Positions 17,137-26,075 are shown, counted from the stretch's first letter. The stretch is 64,000 bases of DNA from Kitasatospora sp. NBC_01250 (GCF_036226465.1 NZ_CP108476.1:8618001-8682000), one strand, 5' to 3'. The notes: generated from the letters alone by a model not told the origin. Made by a program: numbers and translations.

Positions 17137-17589
17137 TCACGGGGTGGACGGCAGTGGAGAGGCCGGGCGGCGTGCCGCGCCGTCGGTGGTCGTCGGGTGC
17201 TGGCCGCGCCACCACCGGGCGGCCGTCGGCTTCGCCTGGGCGCCCGGCATGGCGAGGGACTTGAGCAGTTCCCCCGAGCGCCCGCGGATGTCGATGCGGA
17301 CCGGCAGGGTGCGGCCCCGCACGCTGGTGCCGCCGGGCCCGGCCGCGTGCGCCTGGCACAGCTCCCGGGCGACGCTGGTGACCAGCGCCGCTGCCACGGC
17401 ATCGCCGGTGATCGGCTCGGTGTCGTCCCTGAGCCAGTGCAGGATGAGCGCCCAGTCGTCGCCTCGGGTCGCGGTGCGGGGCTGGGTGGGCTCCGCGGTG
17501 AGGCCGAGCTCGGCGAGGGCCTCGATCAGCAACTCCACGTCCTGGCCGTCCAGGTGCTGGAAGTTCTCTTCGACGAGCAGCTGTGCCAT
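17137..17589 (-). CDS. hypothetical protein, 150 residues
   Basis: An acidic N-terminal half (LVEENFQHLDGQDVELLIEAL, then DDWALILHWLRDD), a segment with LPVRIDIRGRSGELL, and a Pro/Arg-rich tail. Layout recalls small effector-associated proteins of actinomycete conflict systems, but I cannot assign a family with confidence. GGGGG precedes the ATG. It is divergent from the large DUF1906 gene, and the region between them holds promoter-like sequence. Confidence 0.6.
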   Translation of the reverse strand: MAQLLVEENFQHLDGQDVELLIEALAELGLTAEPTQPRTATRGDDWALILHWLRDDTEPITGDAVAAALVTSVARELCQAHAAGPGGTSVRGRTLPVRIDIRGRSGELLKSLAMPGAQAKPTAARWWRGQHPTTTDGAARRPASPLPSTP

Positions 17590-17911
17590 GGACGTTCCCC
17601 CAGGTGATGGCCGGTCGGGCGGGTGCCGCCGGAGCTCCTGATGCCGGATCAGTGATCTCCATGATGGTGACGGCCGTCCGGCTCACCGGGTTTCCGCTGC
17701 CGTCGATCTTGACGCTTTCTGTACGTGCGGGCTGTGCAGCCTACGAGTCGGGCAGCGAGGGTGGGGTGGCAATTTGCCAATGCTTTGTCAAAGTTTTTGC
17801 TGCTGATGACCTCTGGGGTACTGTTCGAGCGGTTCGGGGCGGGGGTGCCGCCCACAGGCGCTGGGCCGCTGCCGGAAGCCGGGCGGAACAGCAACACGGG
17901 GAGGCGTACTG
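17590..17911 (+). promoter_or_regulatory. AT-rich divergent spacer with candidate promoter
   Basis: A 322-base spacer, clearly richer in A+T than its surroundings between 17765 and 17825. A candidate promoter for the DUF1906 gene is TTGCTG (17797-17802), a 16-base spacer, and TACTGT (17819-17824), leaving an 87-base leader with GGGGAGG before the ATG. No other gene is visible. Confidence 0.5.
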
Positions 17912-20287
17912 ATGGCGGATGCCAAGGTCCTTGAGGCCCAGAAGTGGGTCAATGCCACCTATGCGGGCGTGGCCGGGTACGTGGCGACGCCGGAGGACGG
18001 GAAGACCGGTTGGTCGACCATGTTCGCGCTCACCCGCGCGCTCCAGTACGAGTTGGGCATCGCCTCGCTGTCGAGCAGCTTCGGGCCCACCACGATCGGG
18101 AAGCTGGACGAGCGCGGCGGCATCAAGCTGGACGAGTCGAACAAGAACCTGGTCCGGATCGTCCAGTGCGCCTGCTACTGCAAGGGCTACGAACCCGGCG
18201 GCATCAACGGCAACTTCGGGCTGCCGACGCAGTTCGCCGTCACCTCGCTGATGAGCAACGCCGGCCTCGGTGACCAGCTCCGGGGCACGGTGTCGTCCAA
18301 GGTGATGAAGGCGCTGCTGACCATGGACGCCTACGTGGTGGTGGCCGGCGGGACGGACCCGGTCCGCTCCATCCAGCAGTGGCTGAACGGGCGTTACGTC
18401 GCCAGCCGGAAGAACTTCTTCGTCATACCCTGCGACGGCATCTTCTCGCGCGACGTGCAGAAGGCCCTCTACCTCGCGATCCAGTACGAGTTGGGGATGA
18501 CCGACGACCAGGCGACCGGTGCCTTCGGGCCCGGCACCCAGGCCGGGCTCAAGGCGCACACGCTCGCGGAGGGTGCCAGCGGTATCTTCGTCAACATCTT
18601 CAGCGCCGCCATGGTCTTCAACCGGGTCCGGCTCTCCCAGGGCGGCTTCTACGGTGGGTTCACCGGCAGCTTCGGCGCCGAACTGACCAGCGCGGTGAAG
18701 AGCTTCCAGAAGTTCTCGGAGCTGCCGGAGACCGGGAGCGCGGACTTCGCGACCTGGTGCCAGCTGCTGGTCTCCACCGGCGATCCGACCCGCCCCGGGG
18801 CCGGCTGCGACTGCATCACCACCATCACCGACGCCCGCGCGCAGACCCTGAGGGCGGCCGGCTACCGCTTCGTCGGGCGCTACCTGGACGAGAAGCCCGG
18901 TGGCAAGCTCAACAAGCGGATCCAGCCCGGTGAGTTGGACACCATCTTCCGCAACGGGCTGCGGGTCTTCCCGATCTCGCAGTACTACGGCGGCGAGGTC
19001 AAGTACTTCAACTACCCCCAGGGCTTCGACGACGCGCTCAACGCGCACGCCGCGGCCTTCGGCTACGGCTTCGACATCGGCACCGTGATCTACTTCGGGG
19101 TCGACTACGACGCCACCCAGACCGACATCGACAACAACATCATTCCGTACTTCCGCGGGGTGGTGGCCGGTCTGGCCTCCCAGGGCAAGCGCTACGTCCA
19201 CGGCGTCTACGGATCGCGCAACGTCTGCACGCAGGTGACCAAGTCCACGTACGCGCGTTGGTCGTTCGTCTCCGGCATGTCCACCGGGTTCTCCGGGAAC
19301 ATGGGCTTCGCGCTGCCGGAGAACTGGTCCTTCAACCAGATCCGGACGCTGACCGTGGGCTCCGGCGGCGGCGCCGTCGAGATCGACAACGACGTCTACA
19401 AGACCGGCAGCGACCCGGCCGTCGGCTCGGTCAACAACCCGGTCGCGCCCGTCGACGCCTTCATCGAGTACGTCGAGAAGCTCTACGCGCTGGCGACCGC
19501 GTACGCGGCGGGCGGCGGCAAGCGCAGCCCCAACACGCTGGTGCTGGAGTTCATGCGCCACGAGGAGTACCAGAACACCCAGTGGCAGCTGCTGATCGGC
19601 GACCTGGACTGGGACTTCGTCGACTACGTCGACAAGTCCGGCGTGCAGATGATCCGCCAGTTGCGCGACCCGTTCTACGGGATCGACCTCAAGGTCTCCC
19701 ACCTGGCGGCCTCCATCAACGGCGAGTACCTGCGCGGGGCGGCGGGCGGAACCGCCGTCAAGCGCGGCGACGTGGCCGGCTGGGCCGGTGACTGGATGAC
19801 CTTCTACGGCGAGTGGCGCCGCGACAGCGACAGCTACTCCTCCGGCCTGACCTACTGCCGGGAGAAGCTCGCCAAGCTCGACGGCAACGGCACCTTCAAG
19901 CTGCGCGACCTGATCGAGGACGCCGACTCCTACAACATCGCCATGCGGATGCTGCAGAACGGCACCATCGTCGAGGAGATGCGGTTCAACTACCTCGGTG
20001 GCGGCTACCTTTCGCGCTTCAAGCGGTTCTTCGAGGGGCGCTTCGGCTCGGCGGGCGGCGCCAAGGCCATCGCCCGGGAGGCGCTCACCAGCAGCGACGA
20101 CGCGGTGATCGACGCCGGCCGGACCTACCTGATCGAGAGCACCGGCGGCTTTCCGACCCTGACGCCGTCCATGCTGCCCGACGGCAAGCTCGACGAGTTC
20201 TGCCAGGGCTTCGCCGACATGCTGCTGCAGCGGGTGGGCGACGAGAACGCCAAGGCCCGGATGCTGCGCGCGAATTCGGCGGGCTGA
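17912..20287 (+). CDS. DUF1906 (Rv2525c-like) glycoside-hydrolase-fold protein with peptidoglycan-binding-like N-terminus
   Basis: A 791-residue protein. Residues 1-290 contain repeated peptidoglycan-binding-like units (for example LQYELGIASLSSSFGPTTIG and IQYELGMTDDQATGAFGP), each built on a Y-E-L-G then F-G-P pattern. Residues about 292-500 are a DUF1906 TIM-barrel (GAGCDCITTITDARAQTLR, GYRFVGRYLDE, VIYFGVDYD, GVYGSRNVC). The last 270 residues are of unknown type. No signal peptide or Tat motif is seen, unlike Rv2525c itself, so export or cytosolic action is open. It is followed after one base by a small membrane protein and then a Tat-exported M15-like protein, a likely operon for cell-wall work. 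Confidence 0.85.
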   Translation: MADAKVLEAQKWVNATYAGVAGYVATPEDGKTGWSTMFALTRALQYELGIASLSSSFGPTTIGKLDERGGIKLDESNKNLVRIVQCACYCKGYEPGGINGNFGLPTQFAVTSLMSNAGLGDQLRGTVSSKVMKALLTMDAYVVVAGGTDPVRSIQQWLNGRYVASRKNFFVIPCDGIFSRDVQKALYLAIQYELGMTDDQATGAFGPGTQAGLKAHTLAEGASGIFVNIFSAAMVFNRVRLSQGGFYGGFTGSFGAELTSAVKSFQKFSELPETGSADFATWCQLLVSTGDPTRPGAGCDCITTITDARAQTLRAAGYRFVGRYLDEKPGGKLNKRIQPGELDTIFRNGLRVFPISQYYGGEVKYFNYPQGFDDALNAHAAAFGYGFDIGTVIYFGVDYDATQTDIDNNIIPYFRGVVAGLASQGKRYVHGVYGSRNVCTQVTKSTYARWSFVSGMSTGFSGNMGFALPENWSFNQIRTLTVGSGGGAVEIDNDVYKTGSDPAVGSVNNPVAPVDAFIEYVEKLYALATAYAAGGGKRSPNTLVLEFMRHEEYQNTQWQLLIGDLDWDFVDYVDKSGVQMIRQLRDPFYGIDLKVSHLAASINGEYLRGAAGGTAVKRGDVAGWAGDWMTFYGEWRRDSDSYSSGLTYCREKLAKLDGNGTFKLRDLIEDADSYNIAMRMLQNGTIVEEMRFNYLGGGYLSRFKRFFEGRFGSAGGAKAIAREALTSSDDAVIDAGRTYLIESTGGFPTLTPSMLPDGKLDEFCQGFADMLLQRVGDENAKARMLRANSAG

Positions 20288-20288
20288 G

Positions 20289-20669
20289 GTGGTCAGGCGT
20301 CAGGCACGGTCGGCGCGGTACTACGTGATCGGTGCGGTGCTCGCGCCGCTGGCCGCCGTCGCCACCTACCTGCACGGGCTGTGGTCGGGCCACGTCCTGG
20401 ACCTGCGCGGCCGGACGTCCTACTGCGGACCGGGGGAGCCGGCCGGCCGCCCGGAGTTCCAGGGCTGGGTGCCGCTGAGCCACCAGTGCCGGTGGCGCGA
20501 CGGGAGCGCGACCGAGCTGGTGCCCGGCTACGTCAATCCGGTGGTCGTCGGCTGCCTGGTCGCCATGGTCGTGCTGCTGGTGCTCGCGCAGGTGGCGCAC
20601 CGCCGGGCCGGTGCGACGGCTCCGGCCGGCTCCGCCGCTGACACGGCCGCCGCTGGCACCGCCCGCTGA
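20289..20669 (+). CDS. two-helix membrane protein
   Basis: A 126-residue protein with two hydrophobic segments (about residues 13-33 and 84-102) flanking an external loop with two cysteines (TSYCGPG and SHQCRW) that could form a disulfide. Start GTG lies one base after the DUF1906 stop, so translation is coupled. Family not recognised. The C-terminus ends in an Ala/Thr-rich tail that runs into a 13-bp tandem repeat at its stop codon. Confidence 0.7.
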   Translation: MVRRQARSARYYVIGAVLAPLAAVATYLHGLWSGHVLDLRGRTSYCGPGEPAGRPEFQGWVPLSHQCRWRDGSATELVPGYVNPVVVGCLVAMVVLLVLAQVAHRRAGATAPAGSAADTAAAGTAR

Positions 20670-20732
20670 AGACGGCCGCCGAAGACGACCGCTGAAGACG
20701 GCCGGTGAAGACCGCCGTCGAAGACCGAAGAA
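20668..20732 (+). repeat. 13-bp tandem repeat, five copies
   Basis: Five tandem units start with GAAGAC at 20668, 20681, 20694, 20707 and 20720, with the pattern GAAGACSRCCGNN. The first unit overlaps the TGA stop of the preceding gene. A period of 13 does not preserve reading frame, so this is a noncoding minisatellite between two operon genes. Confidence 0.85.
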
Positions 20733-20760
20733 GCTGAGCCAGAAGAGGGGGACTTGCTCG

Positions 20761-21474
20761 ATGAGCGAGAACACGCTGATATCCCGCCGGAGTCTGCTGA
20801 CCGTGATCGGTGGTGCGACGGCCGGCCTGGCGGTCGTGGTGGCCGGCCCGGCGGGCCGGGCGCAGGCCGCGCCGAGCGCCGCGGCTGACGCGGGTGCCAC
20901 CGCCACCACGGGTGCCACCGCCACCACGGCGAACGGCTGGCCGGTGCTGGGCGCCGGGTCCGCTGTCGCCGAGAGCCGGATAGAGGGCAGCGACGCCGTG
21001 GTCGCGCTGCGCGGCGGCGAGGTGGAGACCGTGCTGCTGCACGTCGCCCGCCGCTTCAACTACGAGATCGACACCCTGAACCGGGGCGACCTGCACGGCC
21101 ACACCACCGCCACCGGCGACCTGGCGCCGTACGAGTCCAACTACCGCTCGGGCACGGCCTTCGCGATCCGCCCCGACCTCTACCCGGTCGGCTCGGCGGG
21201 CAATCTGTTCGCTCCGCAGGTGCTGGTCCTGCGCGACATCCTCGCCGACTGCGAGGGCGTGGTCCGCTGGGGCGGGGACGACCAGGAGCAGCCCAAGGAG
21301 GGCCACTTCCAGATCGACGTCCCGCCGGGTGACTCCCGCCTGACCAAGGTGGCGGCGAAGATCCGCGGCTGGCAGCAGACCCCCGACCAGGGCGCCGGCA
21401 CCCCGGTCGACCCGCTGGCCCGCCCCCGCCTCGCCGCCTCGCGCACCCTGGAGGGAGAGCAGAAGGCCGCGTGA
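20761..21474 (+). CDS. Tat-exported M15-like peptidase-fold protein
   Basis: A 237-residue protein with a twin-arginine leader (ISRRSLLTVIGG, hydrophobic stretch, AQA-A cleavage site). The mature part has SNYRSGTAFAIRP and GHFQID, which align in layout with the S-x-H-x-x-G-x-A-x-D and H-x-x of M15 D,D-/L,D-carboxypeptidases, but the first His and the Asp are replaced (Y-R and A-I-R). It may be a non-catalytic wall-binding relative. A Thr-rich ATTGATATT repeat follows the leader. It is the third gene of the DUF1906 cluster. Confidence 0.65.
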   Translation: MSENTLISRRSLLTVIGGATAGLAVVVAGPAGRAQAAPSAAADAGATATTGATATTANGWPVLGAGSAVAESRIEGSDAVVALRGGEVETVLLHVARRFNYEIDTLNRGDLHGHTTATGDLAPYESNYRSGTAFAIRPDLYPVGSAGNLFAPQVLVLRDILADCEGVVRWGGDDQEQPKEGHFQIDVPPGDSRLTKVAAKIRGWQQTPDQGAGTPVDPLARPRLAASRTLEGEQKAA

Positions 21475-21511
21475 AGCCAGGTGAATTCTCCTGCCGTGTG
21501 ATGCTGGGCCG

Positions 21512-22156
21512 ATGATCGGAGACGATGATCACGCCAGGGTGCGCCGCAGCTACGACACCGTGGCCGCGGAGTACTGGGAGCGGATCGGCGACGAGCTCGC
21601 GCACAAGCCGCTCGACCGGGCGCTGCTCGCCTCGCTCGTGGAGCAGACCGACGGCCGCGGGCCGGTGGCCGACCTGGGCTGCGGGCCCGGACACGTGGCC
21701 GGCTGGCTCGCCGGGCACGGCGCCAGGCCGGTGGGGATCGACCTGTCACCGGCGATGGTGGAGATCGCCCGCCGGGAACACCCCGCGGCGGAGTTCCGGG
21801 TGGGCGACCTGCTGCGGCTGCCCGCCGAGGACGGCGAGTTCGCGGCGGCCGTGGCGCTGTACTCGGTCATCCACCTCGAACCGTCCGAGCTGCACGGGGC
21901 GTTCGAGGAGATGCGGCGCGTGCTGCGGCCCGGCGGCCTGCTCCTGGTCGCGTTCCATCTCGGCACCGGGACACGCCACTTGGCCCAGTGGTGGGGGCAC
22001 GAGGTCGACGTGGACTTCCGCCACCTGGAGATCGCGACGGTCGCGGGCCGGCTGGCGGACGCCGGCTTCACGGTGGAGGCGACGATCGAGCGGACGAACC
22101 ACCCGCAGGAGGCGCCCACCCGGCGTGGCTACCTGATGGCCCGCCGCGCCGGGTAG
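21512..22156 (+). CDS. class I SAM-dependent methyltransferase
   Basis: A 214-residue Methyltransf_25/11 protein. YDTVAAEYWERIGDEL at the N-terminus is typical of the group. Motif I is VADLGCGPGHVAGWLA, the acidic motif II residue sits in VGIDLSPAMVEIARR, and RVLRPGGLLLVAFHLG is the post-catalytic strand. Small-molecule methylation is likely; the substrate is unknown. It converges with the Usp gene 14 bases away and is 37 bases after the M15-like gene, so it may or may not belong to that operon. Confidence 0.85.
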   Translation: MIGDDDHARVRRSYDTVAAEYWERIGDELAHKPLDRALLASLVEQTDGRGPVADLGCGPGHVAGWLAGHGARPVGIDLSPAMVEIARREHPAAEFRVGDLLRLPAEDGEFAAAVALYSVIHLEPSELHGAFEEMRRVLRPGGLLLVAFHLGTGTRHLAQWWGHEVDVDFRHLEIATVAGRLADAGFTVEATIERTNHPQEAPTRRGYLMARRAG

Positions 22157-22170
22157 GACCGGACGGTCCC

Positions 22171-22668
22171 TCAGGCGGCCATGGCCAGCTCGGCGCGCCC
22201 ACCGCGCGGGTGGTGGGTGGTGGGCCGGGCGTCGGCCGGGACGGTGAGGACGGTGCAGCGGGCGCGGGCCAGGCAGTGGCGGGTGACCCGGGCGAAGAGC
22301 GGCCGCAGCGGTCCGCGACGGCCGGCGCCGACCACGAGCAGGTCGTCGGGGCGGTCGGCGATCTGCAGCAGGGCGGGGCCCGCCGCACCGCGGATCACGA
22401 CGGGGGAGACCGGCAGGCCGGCCGGGTAGCCGCCGAACGCCTCGCCGAACGCCTTGTCGAGGCGGTTGCGCGCGGCCTGGTGCCAGGCGGCGGCCAGCGG
22501 CGGGCAGGGGTGCGCACGGTAGGCGGGCTCGCCACCGACCGGGGTCCAGGCGATCACCGGCACCAGCTCGGCGCCGCGCCGGGCCGCCTCCGCCGCCGCG
22601 CGCTGCAGGACCGCCGCGTCGCGCCGTGAACCGCTGACGCCGACGATGACCCGGGTGGACTCGGCCAT
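22171..22668 (-). CDS. universal stress protein (UspA family)
   Basis: About 165 residues with one Usp domain: RVIVGVSGSRRDAAVLQRA at the start, LLVVGAGRRGPLRPLFARVTRHCLARARCTVLTVP at the end with the G-x2-G...ATP-loop pattern partly altered. ATG 22668 is used, with AAGGA upstream; a GTG four codons earlier lies too close to that site. A 7-bp inverted repeat sits 62 bases upstream. The role is stress or dormancy-linked nucleotide binding, by family. Confidence 0.8.
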   Translation of the reverse strand: MAESTRVIVGVSGSRRDAAVLQRAAAEAARRGAELVPVIAWTPVGGEPAYRAHPCPPLAAAWHQAARNRLDKAFGEAFGGYPAGLPVSPVVIRGAAGPALLQIADRPDDLLVVGAGRRGPLRPLFARVTRHCLARARCTVLTVPADARPTTHHPRGGRAELAMAA

Positions 22669-22728
22669 GATGTGCTGCACTTCCTTTGATCATGGACCTG
22701 GCGAGGTCCAGCTTCGCTTTATCGACTG

Positions 22729-22745
22729 AGACGATCCTATCGTCT
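22729..22745. promoter_or_regulatory. inverted repeat between divergent genes
   Basis: AGACGAT-CCT-ATCGTCT is a perfect palindrome between the Usp gene (minus) and the gene at 22909 (plus). GACCT-GGCG-AGGTC lies nearby at 22695-22708. Either could be an operator. Confidence 0.45.
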
Positions 22746-22908
22746 TGCATTCGTAGGTCAACAGGTGGGGGTGCCTTCTATCGATAAGTCCTGGTCGGGG
22801 GCTGCCTTCGGTTGTACGAACCGAACCGATCGGGCCCGGTCGGCCGTGCTACTGGGTGGCGGATCCTTCTCGGAACCGCGTCACGGTGCGAGTGCGGAGG
22901 TTCGATTC

Positions 22909-23571
22909 ATGCCCTGGTACGAGGGGTCCTGCCGGATCACGGTGATCGGGGTCGCGGCCTCCTGGCCGCAGCGCGTGGTGGTGAGCATCCGCCGCGGTGC
23001 CACGATCGAGATCCCGGGAACCGTCGGGGCCAGCCAGGTGATCGACGCCGGAGACGCGAGCCACGGCTGGGACCTCTCCGTCGAGCACCAGTACGAGGGC
23101 CTCTGGCGGCCGAACGTGCGCGCCATCCAGGGCAAGTGGACGGACACCGAGCACGGGCGCAGCCAGCTGATCCGCAGCAAGGACCACGACTGGCCGGGCG
23201 ACACCGGTGAGCGCAACCTGGTGATCCGCATCGACCGGATCGGCTCGGGCGGGCCGGCCCCGGGGCTGGTGGCCGGCGTCCGGCGGTCCCGCACCGAGCC
23301 GGCCGCCGTGCCCGTGGAGCGGCAGACGGCTGCGCGGCGGCCCGTCACGGAGTCGACGTCGGCTCCGGTGTGGGAGCGCGGCGGCGCCGGGTGGCGGGCC
23401 ACCGAGTCCGCCCCGGCGGCCGAGCGCTCGCCGGCCTCGGCCCCGCGGACCGTCACCGAGTCCAGCACGGCGCCCGAGCGCACGCCGGGCGCCGCGCCCC
23501 GGGTCGCGACGCAGAGCCACTCGGCCCCCGCCGTCCCCCGGGTGGCGACCAGCGGCGGCACGAACGGCTGA
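22909..23571 (+). CDS. hypothetical protein with beta-rich domain and disordered repeat tail
   Basis: A 220-residue protein. Residues 1-110 look like a compact beta-rich domain (CRITVIGVAASWPQRVVVSI, GWDLSVEHQYEG, NLVIRIDRIG). The rest is low complexity with repeated TES-x-x-AP and R-VATQS-like units rich in Ala, Pro and Arg. GGAGG lies nine bases before the ATG at 22909, which favours this start over an in-frame GTG at 22765. No signal peptide. Function unknown. Confidence 0.65.
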   Translation: MPWYEGSCRITVIGVAASWPQRVVVSIRRGATIEIPGTVGASQVIDAGDASHGWDLSVEHQYEGLWRPNVRAIQGKWTDTEHGRSQLIRSKDHDWPGDTGERNLVIRIDRIGSGGPAPGLVAGVRRSRTEPAAVPVERQTAARRPVTESTSAPVWERGGAGWRATESAPAAERSPASAPRTVTESSTAPERTPGAAPRVATQSHSAPAVPRVATSGGTNG

Positions 23572-23901
23572 CCGCGGGGCCGCATGCCCTCGTCCGCCCG
23601 TCTCGGCCGCGCGCTCTCGGCTGCCCGTCCTCGTCCGCCCGTCCTCGGCCGCCCGTCTCGACCGCGCGATCGCGCTCTCTCCCCGGCGCGCCCTCCGGCT
23701 CGGGCCGGCAACGGCTCCGGCGCGCACCATCCTGGCCGCCAGGACAGCGGGTGCGCATCACGGGAACGCGGGAGAAACTCCTCGCTCGGTCGGGGGAGGT
23801 CAGCGGCGGTTCCTGCGACCACACTGGCCGATCGTGACCAGGGAGTCGCTCGGTTGCCGAGCCTTCCCCTGGTCTCCCAACGATCCCAGAGGAGTTGACT
23901 C
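23572..23901. other. 330-bp intergenic region with degenerate CCGCCCGTC repeats
   Basis: Between 23590 and 23690 the sequence is made of imperfect copies of a pyrimidine-rich unit around CCGCCCGTCCTCGG. Beyond that it is unstructured leader sequence before the serine hydrolase gene. No gene is supported on either strand. Confidence 0.5.
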
Positions 23902-25098
23902 ATGCGTGAGCAGATGCGACAGGGGCTTTCGGTCGGGCAGGGGCTTTCGGTCGGGCGGGGGCGGCAGGGCCGGCGCGCGGTGCTGCCGGCCGTGGTGGCG
24001 GTCGGCGTCATGACCCTGAGCGCCGCCCTGGCGCCGTCCGCCGTCTCCGCCACCGCCAGGCCGGACGCCGTCCAGCAGGGCCTGAACGCACTGCTGCACA
24101 ACGACGGTGTGCCCGCCGCGCTGGCCGGCGTCCAGGGCCGCGACGGCCGCATCCGCACCTACACCGCGGGGGTCGGCGACCTGGCCACCGGTGCGAAGGT
24201 GCCGGTCGACGGGCAGGTGCGGATCGGCAGCAACACCAAGACGTTCACCGCGGTGGTCGTGCTGCAACTGGTCGGCGAGGGGAAGATCGGCCTCGACGAA
24301 CCGATCGAGACCTACCTGCCGGGCCTGGTCCGGGGCGACGGGATCGACGGGCGCCACATCACCGTGCGCCAGCTGCTGCAGCACACCAGCGGGATCCCCG
24401 ACTACGAGGGCTACATTGACGAGGCCGCGATGCAGGACCGCTACTACGACCCCCGCGACCTGCTGGACATCGCGCTGCAGCACAAGGCCGACTTCGCTCC
24501 CGGGACGGGGTTCAACTACAGCAGCACCAACTACGTGCTGGCCGGCCTGATCGTCCAGAAGGTCACCGGCCGCCCGCTGCCCGAGGAGATCGAGCAGCGG
24601 GTCGTCCAGCGCATCGGGCTGCGCCACACCTACTTCCCCGCCCCCGGCGACCGGACCATCCGGGAGGCCCATCCCCAGGGGTACCGCAGGGATGCGGCCG
24701 GCGGACCGCTGCTCGACTTCACCCAGATGGATCCCTCCGCGGGCTGGGCGGCGGGCCAGATGATCTCCACCAACTCCGACCTCGACCGGTTCTTCACCGC
24801 CCTCCTCGGCGGCCGCCTCCTCCCGGCGGCCCAGCTCGCCCAGATGCGCACCACCGTCCCCATCGGCACCACCGGCGCCGGCTACGGGCTGGGGATCATC
24901 AGCAGGCCGCTCTCCTGCGGTGGCGTCTACTGGGGCCACGGCGGCGACATCCCGGGTTACGAGACCCGGGGCGGGGTCACCGACGACGGCCGGGCCGCCG
25001 ACGTCGCGGTGACCACCATCCCGACCGACCCGGTCGGCACCACGCACGTCGAGAACGTCGTGGACACGGCCCTGTGCGGGCTGCCGCACGCCTCCTGA
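23902..25098 (+). CDS. secreted serine hydrolase, beta-lactamase/D,D-carboxypeptidase fold
   Basis: A 398-residue class C beta-lactamase-fold protein. Basic N-terminus then a hydrophobic signal segment (VLPAVVAVGVMTLSAALAPSAVSA). Catalytic motifs are SNTK (Ser-x-x-Lys), YSSTN (Tyr-x-Asn type) and GHGGDIPG in place of KTG. The ATG follows GAGG. Codons 7-18 are an in-frame 18-bp duplication giving GLSVGQ-GLSVGR. Such proteins act on D-amino-acid peptides or esters outside the cell. The Cys in PLSCGG and TALCGL could form a disulfide. Confidence 0.85.
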   Translation: MREQMRQGLSVGQGLSVGRGRQGRRAVLPAVVAVGVMTLSAALAPSAVSATARPDAVQQGLNALLHNDGVPAALAGVQGRDGRIRTYTAGVGDLATGAKVPVDGQVRIGSNTKTFTAVVVLQLVGEGKIGLDEPIETYLPGLVRGDGIDGRHITVRQLLQHTSGIPDYEGYIDEAAMQDRYYDPRDLLDIALQHKADFAPGTGFNYSSTNYVLAGLIVQKVTGRPLPEEIEQRVVQRIGLRHTYFPAPGDRTIREAHPQGYRRDAAGGPLLDFTQMDPSAGWAAGQMISTNSDLDRFFTALLGGRLLPAAQLAQMRTTVPIGTTGAGYGLGIISRPLSCGGVYWGHGGDIPGYETRGGVTDDGRAADVAVTTIPTDPVGTTHVENVVDTALCGLPHAS

Positions 25099-25177
25099 GG
25101 CCGGGCCGTCGGCCCGGGCCGACCCGCGCGACATCCGGCACCTCCGGGGTCGCGCCGGGCCGGCGCCGGGCGGACGG

Positions 25178-25948
25178 TCATCGGGCGATGGTGGCGTGCA
25201 TCTCCCACACGAGGATCTCCGCCTGCTCGACCGCGGTGACCCTCTGCCCGCCGATCGCGGTGAAGCGCACGGCGTCGCCGGCGTCCAGTGGGCCGACGCC
25301 TTCGAGCGCGACCTTGCCGCGGGGGACGAACAGGTGCACGAAGGGGGCGTCGGGCAGCTCGACGCTCTGGCCGGGCAGCAGGCGGGCGGCGTGCAGCGCC
25401 GCGTGGCGGTTCCTGATCCGGACGGCCGACGCGCCGTCGTGCCTGTCCATTCCCGAGGCGACCGGGACCAGGCCGCCGGAGAGCAGTTCGCCGTCGATTT
25501 CGAGCTGCTCGTAGCCCGGGGTGATGCCGCCCTCGTCGGGCAGGACCCACATCTGGACGAAGTGGACGGGGTCGGTGTGGGCGTCGGTGCCGGCCAGGCG
25601 CCAGGAGTCGTTCTTCTCCGAGTGCAGGATGCCGGTTCCGGCGCTCATCCGCTGGGCGAGCCCGGGGTAGATCACGCCGGAGTGGCCGGTGGAGTCCTGG
25701 TGGACCAGGGAACCCTGCAGCACCCAGGTGACGATCTCCATGTCGCGGTGCGGGTGGGTCTCGAAGCCGCTGCCCGGCTTGACGATGTCGTCGTTGTTGA
25801 CGAGCAGCAGCCCGTGGTGGGTGTTGGCGGGATCGTAGTGTCCGCCGAAGGAGAAGGAGTGCTTGGAGTCCAGCCAGTCGATCTTCGTGCTGGAGCGCTC
25901 GGCGGCGCGGCGGACGTCGATCCGTGGGTGGTTCGCGGTGGTGTTCAC
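25178..25948 (-). CDS. pirin-family protein
   Basis: A 256-residue bicupin of the pirin/YhhW type. The metal-binding histidines are in ETHPHRDMEIVTW and, further on, RMSAGTGILHSEKN. Bacterial pirins include quercetin 2,3-dioxygenase-like enzymes and regulators of central metabolism. The GTG at 25948 follows AAAGGA. A 15-bp motif upstream (25988-26002) is shared with the GNAT gene's upstream region, so the two genes are probably under the same regulator. Confidence 0.9.
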   Translation of the reverse strand: MNTTANHPRIDVRRAAERSSTKIDWLDSKHSFSFGGHYDPANTHHGLLLVNNDDIVKPGSGFETHPHRDMEIVTWVLQGSLVHQDSTGHSGVIYPGLAQRMSAGTGILHSEKNDSWRLAGTDAHTDPVHFVQMWVLPDEGGITPGYEQLEIDGELLSGGLVPVASGMDRHDGASAVRIRNRHAALHAARLLPGQSVELPDAPFVHLFVPRGKVALEGVGPLDAGDAVRFTAIGGQRVTAVEQAEILVWEMHATIAR

Positions 25949-25987
25949 CTCGGGTCCTTTCGTGCGGGGGCCTCGCACGGGAGAACA

Positions 25988-26002
25988 TAGTTCATCGTTC
26001 AA
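25988..26002 (-). promoter_or_regulatory. shared operator-like motif, copy 1 (pirin gene)
   Basis: Read on the minus strand it is TTGAACGATGAACTA, and it lies inside a longer ATAGTT-N8-AACTAT inverted repeat (25987-26006). Copy 2 at 26441-26455 reads TTGAATGATAAATTA (12 of 15 identical, differences all transitions). Confidence 0.6.
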
Positions 26003-26075
26003 CTATTTCCATGTGCAGGGGGCAACCCCGGTCCGGCGCGCCCCTCGCTGCCGCGCGCCCGCCGCCGTGTGGTGC

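Noticed and set aside
20668..20732. CRISPR array
   Set aside because: Units are 13 bp and contiguous with no spacers, and there are no cas genes.
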